A stretch of 11,710 bases of DNA from CAZNNH01 sp964574335 (GTDB lineage Bacteria > Acidobacteriota > Vicinamibacteria > Fen-336). Positions 6,764 to 11,710 of this stretch are shown here, piece after piece. Made by a program: the position numbers and the translations under genes. The stretch covers positions 1 through 11,710 of the forward strand of contig CAZNNH010000192.1 of assembly GCA_964574335.1 (NCBI GenBank), written 5' to 3'. Position 1 is the first letter of the stretch; the number at the start of each line of letters is the position of its first letter. The notes beneath the pieces were generated by a model. That model was not told where the DNA came from, did no database searches, and worked only from the letters and a program-made list of their open reading frames with translations.

Positions 6764-8659
6764 CTAGGGATTGGGGCGGGGCTTCGGCCGCGGCCGGGGC
6801 CACGGCCACACGCCCGGTCCGCCTCCGGCCAGCACCCGCACGGCGTGCGAGCGAAGCTCGGGGTCCTTCGACGCAAGCGCCTGCTCCATCACCTCGCGGG
6901 AGTCGCCGGCCAGGAGCACCAGGGTCCGGAAGAGCGCGGTGCGCACCTCGTCGTCCGTCTCCTTGGCGAAGCCAGCCCTGACTGCAGCGGCGACGGCCGG
7001 GTCCCCGACCTCGCCGAGGGCCCAGGCCGCGGTGCGGCGCACGTCGGCGTCGCCATCGCCCAGCGCCTCGACCATCGCTGGCGGGGCCGAGTCGACCTGG
7101 AACTGGCCCACCGCCCAGATCGCGGTCTCGCGGACCTCGGGATCGACGTCGGACATCGCCGCCACCAGCGCCGCCGTATCCCCCTGGCGTCGCTGCCCGA
7201 GGGCCCACGCCGCGGTCTTGCGCACGTTCGTGCTCTGGTCCTCCCGGAGCGCCGTCGCCAGCGCCGAGGAGACGTCGTCGCGGGGACTGTCGGAAAGGGC
7301 CCAGGCCGCCATCTCGCGGACATCTTCTTCGTCGTCACCCAGTGCCGCCACCAGCGCCGAGACGGCCACAGCATCCGTCGCCTCGGCGAGGGCCCACGCC
7401 GCCGCCTTCCGCACCTGGGCGTCGGGGTCGGTGCGCAGGATCTGCACCAGCAGCTCGCGCTTCTTCGGCGGCTGGGCTTCTGCGGACGCATGAGGTGCCT
7501 CTCGCGTCACTGCCACGGCCGCCGCGACGGCGGGGCGGGGCGCAGGAGTGGGCGGCGTCGCGGCCGGCGGCGCTGCGGGCCTGGGCGTGTCTGCCGTGGG
7601 TGGCGGTGTGGCAGGCTGGGACGGCGCGCTGGCCGCCACCGAAAGGAAGAGTAGGCCGAGCCCACCGAAGACGGCCGCAGACCGCCATCGTCCGGGAACG
7701 CGCCGGTCGCGCGGCTCCAGGATGGCCAGCACCCGGCCCTCCAGCTCCCGGCGCCGCGCCATCGGCAGCGCGATCGCGGGGACGCTTCGGTGGCGCGACG
7801 CGGCCACCACCGCGAGTAGGTGGCCGGCGTAGTCGCTGGCCCGAGCGCCGCAGGCCAGGACCAGGTCGTCGCAGGCGCGCTCGCTCTCGTCGCGGAGGCG
7901 GCGGGCCGCCATCCACACCAGCGGGTGGAACCAGTACACGGCGCAAGCCAGACGGCCGACGGCGTGGCCGAGCAGGTCCCGGCGCCTCACGTGAGCCAGC
8001 TCGTGAAGCAGGACGACCCGCAGCCGCTCCTCGTCCCAGCTCGTGGCGGCGGCCGGAAGCACGACGGCGTTTCGCCACAGGCCGCTGGCGAAGGGGATGT
8101 CGGTCCGGTCGCTCATCAGCAGCGCGGGTAGCCGGTCGAGGCCCACTCGATCAGCCAGCTCGCAGAGCATCGCCCTGACGTGGGCCCCCGGGAGCGGGCG
8201 GGCCGAGCGGACCAGGCGCCGCACCGTGAGACGCCCCAGGGCGAGCCATCCGATCAGGGCGAGGGCCACGGCGCCCCACGCCCAGGCCGCGAGGTGACCC
8301 ACGGCCAGCCAGGAGAAACCGGCCTCCGGATCGGCCTCCGCGAGGTCGGCCGTGGCGAGCACCGTGGCAGCGGTCGGGGGCGGAAGGGCCCGCGGCCCGA
8401 GGGTCGCCCGGCTGGCCGGGCTCGGTATCATCTGCCGGACGCCGGCCAGCCGCGAGCCTTCGGGAAGCACCGGCAGGCGGACCGGGGCCAGGGCCAGCAA
8501 CGCGGGCAGGGCGAGCACACCGGTGAGCGCCGCCAGCCAGACCAGATGGCGCGTCCCCGCGGACGCGCGCCGGAGCGCCAACGCGGCGAACGCCGCCGCC
8601 AGCAGGAACACCGTCATCTTCACCAGAAGGGCCGCCAACGATTCGCTATCCACGATCAC
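6764..8659 (-). CDS. BlaR1-type M56 metalloprotease with a C-terminal HEAT-repeat sensor in place of the PBP domain
   Basis: 631-aa membrane zinc protease of peptidase family M56. Hydrophobic segments at about 5-29, 36-60 and 117-141 precede the protease domain with HELAH (219-223; ligands His219 and His223, catalytic Glu220) and ESERACDD (258-265), where Glu260 fits the third ligand. A fourth hydrophobic segment (about 327-345) is followed by a Pro/Ala/Thr-rich linker (346-398), about seven HEAT repeats (400-612) and the tail VWPWPRPRPKPRPNP (617-631). By BlaR1 topology the protease faces the cytoplasm and the HEAT part lies outside. BlaR1/MecR1 would carry a transpeptidase-like sensor with S-x-x-K there; none is seen. 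The GTG start overlaps the blaI stop (GTGA), indicating translational coupling and the usual repressor-receptor pair. Expected role: on sensing a signal, cleave BlaI directly or indirectly. Beta-lactam sensing is not supported, since no PBP domain or beta-lactamase gene is present here. Confidence 0.9.
   Translation of the reverse strand: MIVDSESLAALLVKMTVFLLAAAFAALALRRASAGTRHLVWLAALTGVLALPALLALAPVRLPVLPEGSRLAGVRQMIPSPASRATLGPRALPPPTAATVLATADLAEADPEAGFSWLAVGHLAAWAWGAVALALIGWLALGRLTVRRLVRSARPLPGAHVRAMLCELADRVGLDRLPALLMSDRTDIPFASGLWRNAVVLPAAATSWDEERLRVVLLHELAHVRRRDLLGHAVGRLACAVYWFHPLVWMAARRLRDESERACDDLVLACGARASDYAGHLLAVVAASRHRSVPAIALPMARRRELEGRVLAILEPRDRRVPGRWRSAAVFGGLGLLFLSVAASAPSQPATPPPTADTPRPAAPPAATPPTPAPRPAVAAAVAVTREAPHASAEAQPPKKRELLVQILRTDPDAQVRKAAAWALAEATDAVAVSALVAALGDDEEDVREMAAWALSDSPRDDVSSALATALREDQSTNVRKTAAWALGQRRQGDTAALVAAMSDVDPEVRETAIWAVGQFQVDSAPPAMVEALGDGDADVRRTAAWALGEVGDPAVAAAVRAGFAKETDDEVRTALFRTLVLLAGDSREVMEQALASKDPELRSHAVRVLAGGGPGVWPWPRPRPKPRPNP
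6824..7462 (-). repeat. Array of about seven HEAT-encoding units in the M56 gene
   Basis: Tandem units of about 31 codons with cores VRKAAAWALA, VREMAAWALS, VRKTAAWALG, VRETAIWAVG and VRRTAAWALG, then two degenerate units. The order VREMA, VRKT, DPEVRETA recurs in the neighbouring HEAT gene, showing common descent of the whole block and not independent repeat growth. Confidence 0.8.
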
Positions 8660-9048
8660 CTCCCGCTCCGGCGGGCCTTCTTCACCCGATCGAGGAGACG
8701 GTTCAGCTCGGCATCGTTCATCTCGGTGTCAGAAAGCCCGATGAGAGCCGTCACCGCCTGCTCCGCCGAGCCATCGAAGAAGGTGCGAACCACGTCCAGC
8801 AGCGCCTGCCTGCGAGCGGCCTCGGGGTTGGCCGCCGGGGCGTAGACGTAGCGGGGGCCATCCTCGCGGTGGGTGATCAGGCGCTTCTCGGCCAGGATAC
8901 GCAGGACCGAGCGCACCGCCGAGTAGGTCGGCGGATCAGGAAGGTCGTCCATCACCTCGGCCACCGTCGCCTGCCCGCGCCGGAACAGGATGCTCATCAC
9001 CTGGCGCTCCCGCCGGGAGAGCCCGCCGTACAGCTCGCCGCTCTTCAT
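8656..9048 (-). CDS. blaI: BlaI/MecI-family transcriptional repressor
   Basis: 130-aa winged-helix repressor of the BlaI/MecI/CopY family (penicillinase-repressor family). N-terminal GLSRRERQVMSILFRRGQATVAEVMDDL fits helices 1-2, PTYSAVRSVLRILAEKRL (40-57) the recognition helix, and ITHREDGPRYVYAP (58-71) the wing. Residues about 75-125 form the dimerisation helices. Length is typical. The family binds palindromic operators as a dimer and is removed when the M56 partner is activated. The Asn-Phe bond cut in staphylococcal BlaI is not seen at the comparable place (AVTALIG, 98-104), so the cleavage site, if any, differs. The start at 9048 is chosen because the family alignment begins just after it; the alternative TTG at 9084 lies in the -35 box. 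There is no Shine-Dalgarno, and the predicted transcription start is at or next to the ATG, suggesting a leaderless message. Confidence 0.92.
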   Translation of the reverse strand: MKSGELYGGLSRRERQVMSILFRRGQATVAEVMDDLPDPPTYSAVRSVLRILAEKRLITHREDGPRYVYAPAANPEAARRQALLDVVRTFFDGSAEQAVTALIGLSDTEMNDAELNRLLDRVKKARRSGR

Positions 9049-9049
9049 A

Positions 9050-9065
9050 TGCTGAATAATCAGCA
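9050..9065 (-). promoter_or_regulatory. Predicted BlaI operator, copy 1 (blaI autoregulation)
   Basis: A 16-bp palindrome, TGCTGATTATTCAGCA on the minus strand, with the same arms and 4-bp centre length as the site before the HEAT gene. It covers the -10 element and ends one base before the blaI ATG, so a bound dimer would block transcription start. The arms differ from the TACA-nn-TGTA core known for staphylococcal BlaI/MecI and CopY, so the specificity is probably lineage-specific. Confidence 0.75.
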
Positions 9066-9084
9066 GTCGGGTCCCGTTTGTCAA
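9056..9084 (-). promoter_or_regulatory. Sigma-70-type promoter of the blaI-M56 operon
   Basis: On the minus strand a perfect TTGACA (9079-9084) is followed by a 17-bp spacer and GATTAT (9056-9061; 4/6 to TATAAT). Initiation about 7 bp after the -10 falls at or next to the A of the blaI ATG (9048), leaving no leader. The operator overlaps the -10 entirely. Confidence 0.7.
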
Positions 9085-9126
9085 GAGACAATCGAGACGG
9101 CCCCCTGACGCGGTTCCTCGACCCGT

Positions 9127-9981
9127 CTAGGCGAACGCCGTGCGGGCAGCGGTGGCCCGCGCGTACTCGCCCGGAGAGAAGCCCATCACGCCCTTGAACC
9201 GGCGGGTAAGATGGCTCTGGTCCGCGAAGCCGCACTCCAAGGCAGCCTCCGCGATCGACCGGCCGCGCGAGAGGGCCTGTCGGGCCCGCCCCACGCGGAC
9301 CTGGAGCAGGTAGGCGTGGGGGGTGAGTCCCAGCTCGGACCGGAACAGGCGCAGGAAATGGAACCGGCTCATCCCCGCGGCTCGGGCCAGCTCCGCCAGC
9401 GACAGGCTCTCGGCGAAGCGCTCCTGGATCAGGGCCCGGGCGCGCCGAAGGGACCCGGGATTCCGCGGCAGGGGCGGCGCGGGGCGGCGGGCGAGGGCGT
9501 GACGCGCCACCAAAGCGGAGAGCCCGTCGACGGTGGCCGTCTCGCGGGCGAGGCGGTCACGGGAGCGCTCAAGGGTGCGGTGCAGACCGAGGAGCGTCGC
9601 CGCCAGATCTGGGTCGCGGACCGCCACCCCGGGAAACTCGGGCGGCCTCCCGTCACCGCCCAGCGCGGCGGCGATTCGGGCCAGCAGGCCGGCGGGCACG
9701 AAGAAGTTGCGGTATCGCCAGCCGGCGGCGCCACCCGGGAAGCCGGTGTGCCTCTCCCCCGGGTTGACCACGCACAGCATGCCCGCCCCGGCGGTGTCGT
9801 CGCCACGCTCGTGGTTGAAACCGAGCGCCCCCTCGAGCACCACGCCGATGCTGTACTCGTCGTGAGTATGGGGCACGAAACGGTGGGAGAGGTAGCGACC
9901 GTGGAGCAGCTCGATGCCGACGTCGTCGGCCACCCAGTAGATGCTCCGCTCGCCGCGGGCCGTGGCTCTTGGTCGCTTCAT
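9127..9981 (-). CDS. AraC-family transcriptional regulator with cupin sensor domain
   Basis: 284-aa regulator. The N-terminal half is an AraC-type cupin ligand-binding domain: HRFVPHTHDEYSIGVVLEG (33-51) with the His/Glu pattern of the jelly roll, then VVNPGERHTGF (71-81). The C-terminal half (about 178-276) has two helix-turn-helix units, LSLAELARAAGMSRFHFLRLF (193-213) and SIAEAALECGFADQSHLTRRF (242-262), followed by the family signature GFSPGEY (267-273). The ATG at 9981 overlaps the stop of the upstream decarboxylase gene (ATGA), giving coupled translation; an upstream in-frame TTG is less likely. Being co-transcribed with the decarboxylase, it may respond to an amine or amino acid and control that pathway, but the ligand is unknown. 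blaI follows 78 bp downstream with its own promoter. Confidence 0.92.
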   Translation of the reverse strand: MKRPRATARGERSIYWVADDVGIELLHGRYLSHRFVPHTHDEYSIGVVLEGALGFNHERGDDTAGAGMLCVVNPGERHTGFPGGAAGWRYRNFFVPAGLLARIAAALGGDGRPPEFPGVAVRDPDLAATLLGLHRTLERSRDRLARETATVDGLSALVARHALARRPAPPLPRNPGSLRRARALIQERFAESLSLAELARAAGMSRFHFLRLFRSELGLTPHAYLLQVRVGRARQALSRGRSIAEAALECGFADQSHLTRRFKGVMGFSPGEYARATAARTAFA

Positions 9982-11468
9982 CGTAGGGTCGGTCCCCGGT
10001 CGAGTGTACAACCGAGCAGCTCCCCGAGCGTGAGATCCATCGTCTGCCAGGCCTCGTCGACGTGGTGGGCCTGGGTCCGGAGACCCGAGATCACGAAGCG
10101 CAGGACGAACCTCCCGTCCAGCTCGGTGGGCGATAGGAAGAGCCAGCCGGTGGCGTTGATCGCCTCGAGCCAGCGTCGGTTGAAGGCATCCTGCTCACCA
10201 CCCGCAATCCGCGGGGGGCAGGCGCGCAGGCAGACGGTGCTCATCGGCACCGGAGCCACACGCTCCATCAGCGGGTGTGCATCCACCCTCCGGGCCACCT
10301 CCTGCGCCAGCCGCAGATGCTCCCGCAGCCGCACCTGCAGGCCTTCCTGGCCGAAGTAGCGCAGCGTGAACCAGAGCTTGAGCGCCCGGAAACGGCGGCC
10401 CAACGTGATCCCGTAGTCCATGGCGTCCTCGACCTTATGCCGCTCCCGTGTCTCCAGGTAGGCCGGCACCAGGGAGAACGCCTGGCGCAGGACGTCCGGG
10501 TGTCGGGTGTACAGGACGCTGGCGTCGAGGGGGACCATCAGCCACTTGTGGGGGTTGACCACGATCGAGTCGGCCCCCTCCCAGCCGGTGAAGTCCTCGC
10601 GCCGCTCCGGCAGCAGTGCCAGGGCGCCGCCGTGGGCGGCATCGACGTGGAGCCAGAGCCCCTCCGCCTCGCACAGCCGGGCGATGGGTGCGACCGGGTC
10701 GATGCTGGTACAGGAAGTCGAGCCGAGCGTGGCCACGACGCAGCAGGGTCTGAGGCCGGCGCGGCGGTCGACAGCCACCGCCTCCCGCAGCGCCTCCGGG
10801 CGCATCCGGTGTCCGGAGTCGACCGCCACCCGCCGCAGCGCCCCCAGGCCGAGGCCCAACGTCATCAGCGCCTTGTCGACCGATGAGTGGGTCTGGGGGG
10901 TGGCGTAGACACGCAGCCTCGGCGCCTGGTGGAGGCCCTCCTCCCTCAAGCCGGCGCCCAGCGCCCGCTGCCGGGCGGCGGCGAGGGCATGGAGGGTGCT
11001 GGACGAGCCCCCTTCGTAGAGCCACCCGCGGAGCTCGTCCGGCAGACCCAGCAGGGCGCGCAGCCAGCCCAGGACCACCTGCTCCAGCTCCGTGGCCGCC
11101 GGGCCGGTCTTCCAGAGCATCGTGTTCACGTTGAGGGCCGCCGCCAGGATCTCGGCGAGGATCGCCGGGCCGCCGCTGCTGGAGTTGAAGTAGGCGAAGA
11201 AGCGCGGGTGGTTCCAGTGAGCCAGGGCCGGCACGATCAGCCGCTCGAAGTCCTCCCGGATCGCCTGAAGCGGCTCCCCGAGACGGGGCGCCTCGGCCGG
11301 CAGCGCCTGGCGGACCTGCCCGGGCTTCACCGGGCCCAGCACCGGTCGCTCGGCGAGGCTGTCGAGGTAGTCGACGATCCAGTCGATCAGCTCGTGCCCG
11401 TGTCGGCGCAGCTCGGCGGACGGCATGTCGCCGAGATCGGCCGGTCGGGGCTTGAGTTTGGTCTCCAC
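9978..11468 (-). CDS. PLP-dependent group II decarboxylase (aromatic-L-amino-acid-decarboxylase-like)
   Basis: 496-aa cytoplasmic enzyme expected to remove CO2 from an amino acid, most likely aromatic, giving an amine. N-terminal SAELRRHGHELIDWIVDYL (17-35) and HWNHPRFFAYFNSSS (84-98) are family landmarks. PLP contacts: His194 in THSSVDKA stacks on the ring, Asp276 in LHVDAAHGG binds the pyridine nitrogen, and Lys308 in VNPHKW forms the Schiff base. Tyr337 in VPAYLETRERHK aligns, by spacing from the lysine, with the catalytic loop Tyr332 of human DOPA decarboxylase. The His and Tyr whose loss marks aldehyde synthases are both kept, so true decarboxylation is favoured. LGRRFRALKLWFTLRYFG (356-373) is the usual C-terminal motif. 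The GTG start gives a normal N-terminus; its ribosome site is weak (a G-run about 12 nt upstream), and the ATG at 11426 is an alternative. It overlaps the AraC gene by 4 bp and is divergent from a sigma-factor gene. Confidence 0.92.
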   Translation of the reverse strand: METKLKPRPADLGDMPSAELRRHGHELIDWIVDYLDSLAERPVLGPVKPGQVRQALPAEAPRLGEPLQAIREDFERLIVPALAHWNHPRFFAYFNSSSGGPAILAEILAAALNVNTMLWKTGPAATELEQVVLGWLRALLGLPDELRGWLYEGGSSSTLHALAAARQRALGAGLREEGLHQAPRLRVYATPQTHSSVDKALMTLGLGLGALRRVAVDSGHRMRPEALREAVAVDRRAGLRPCCVVATLGSTSCTSIDPVAPIARLCEAEGLWLHVDAAHGGALALLPERREDFTGWEGADSIVVNPHKWLMVPLDASVLYTRHPDVLRQAFSLVPAYLETRERHKVEDAMDYGITLGRRFRALKLWFTLRYFGQEGLQVRLREHLRLAQEVARRVDAHPLMERVAPVPMSTVCLRACPPRIAGGEQDAFNRRWLEAINATGWLFLSPTELDGRFVLRFVISGLRTQAHHVDEAWQTMDLTLGELLGCTLDRGPTLR

Positions 11469-11610
11469 AAGCCCAGGCTACCCCCGGCGGCGACGCCGGT
11501 CTTGAACGAAATTGCGCGGCACGCCGGGACCCGAGCGGCCGGGGATTCATGGCATCCTCTCGGGGTCGGGGACGCCAGCCGCCGGCGGGCGAGCCATGGA
11601 TGGAGGCACG
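11469..11610. promoter_or_regulatory. Divergent intergenic region, decarboxylase / sigma factor
   Basis: The 142 bp between two divergent starts must hold promoters for both directions. I see TTGAAC at 11502-11507 (+) without a good -10 at 16-18 bp, and no clear ECF-type GGAAC element. Promoters are inferred from geometry only. Confidence 0.35.
11602..11606 (+). promoter_or_regulatory. Shine-Dalgarno deciding the sigma-factor start
   Basis: GGAGG lies 4 nt before the ATG at 11611 and favours it over the in-frame ATG at 11596, which would place this site inside the coding region. Confidence 0.6.
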
Positions 11611-11710
11611 ATGTACAACCCGTTCCGAGAATCCGCGGATGTTGCGGAGACAAGCGACGAGGATCTGGCCGGGCGGGCGAAGGAGGGAGACCGTGCCGCC
11701 CTCGAGGCGC
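11611..11710 (+). CDS. ECF-type RNA polymerase sigma factor, N-terminus only
   Basis: The first 33 codons of a gene cut by the window end. After a short acidic leader (MYNPFRESADVAETS) comes SDEDLAGRAKEGDRAALEA, the characteristic beginning of sigma-70 region 2 in ECF sigma factors (form: sDeeLv-rar-GDraAfea). The start at 11611 follows GGAGG. It is divergent from the decarboxylase. Group and targets cannot be told because regions 2.2-4 are outside the window. Confidence 0.8.
   Translation, partial: MYNPFRESADVAETSDEDLAGRAKEGDRAALEA

Noticed and set aside
5399..7462. Regular ~93-bp direct repeats considered as a CRISPR or minisatellite
   Set aside because: The repeats are imperfect, have no constant repeat/spacer division, and keep a 31-codon period with the HEAT core in frame; they are coding.
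6764..9048. Beta-lactam resistance locus (bla or mec type)
   Set aside because: blaI and an M56 protease are present, but there is no penicillin-binding sensor domain and no beta-lactamase or PBP2a-like gene in the window.
9085..9126. Terminator between the AraC gene and blaI
   Set aside because: AGACGG and CCGTCT can pair, but over a loop of more than 20 nt with no T-run, so it is not convincing.
9211..10359. Long plus-strand frame antisense to the AraC and decarboxylase genes
   Set aside because: No recognisable domain, low-complexity composition, and it crosses two well-supported genes on the other strand.
10435..11550. A 371-codon minus-strand frame overlapping the decarboxylase
   Set aside because: Arg/Pro/Gly-rich GC artefact. 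The decarboxylase frame contains all PLP-site motifs.

Overview
This is a high-GC bacterial window with dense coding and short intergenic gaps. The lineage is inferred, not proven. An Oar-like TonB-dependent receptor with an N-terminal carboxypeptidase-regulatory-type fold, a BlaI/M56 regulatory pair, HEAT-repeat proteins and an aromatic-amino-acid-decarboxylase-like enzyme together suggest Acidobacteriota or a neighbouring phylum. No rRNA, tRNA, CRISPR array, transposase or integrase is visible.

Layout. Positions 1-2988 (+) hold the 3' part of a large TonB-dependent outer-membrane receptor whose start lies before the window. It converges on a secreted alpha/beta-hydrolase esterase (3035-3991, -). 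Next is a solitary periplasmic-binding-protein-like gene with no signal peptide and no visible transporter partners (4225-5109, -). From 5339 to 9048 (-) lies the most interesting block: blaI, a membrane M56 (BlaR1-type) metalloprotease gene, and a gene for an exported-looking HEAT-repeat protein. Positions 9127-11468 (-) hold an AraC-type regulator coupled by an ATGA overlap to a PLP-dependent group II decarboxylase. The window ends inside the first codons of an ECF-type sigma factor (11611 onward, +), transcribed divergently from the decarboxylase.

The central system. In classical BlaR1/MecR1 the extracytoplasmic sensor is a penicillin-binding domain. Here it is replaced by a Pro/Ala-rich linker, about seven HEAT repeats and a Trp-Pro/Arg-Pro tail. 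The neighbouring gene encodes a free protein with about ten HEAT repeats in matching order and nearly the same tail, but no protease domain. Two 16-bp palindromes with identical arms (TGCTGA-N4-TCAGCA) lie upstream of blaI and upstream of the HEAT gene. The blaI copy overlaps the -10 of a TTGACA-17 bp-GATTAT promoter and ends one base before the ATG. I infer an autoregulated BlaI regulon in two transcription units, split by a 13-bp perfect hairpin, in which a HEAT-domain receptor and a soluble paralogue of its sensor are co-controlled. The signal sensed and any targets outside the window are unknown.
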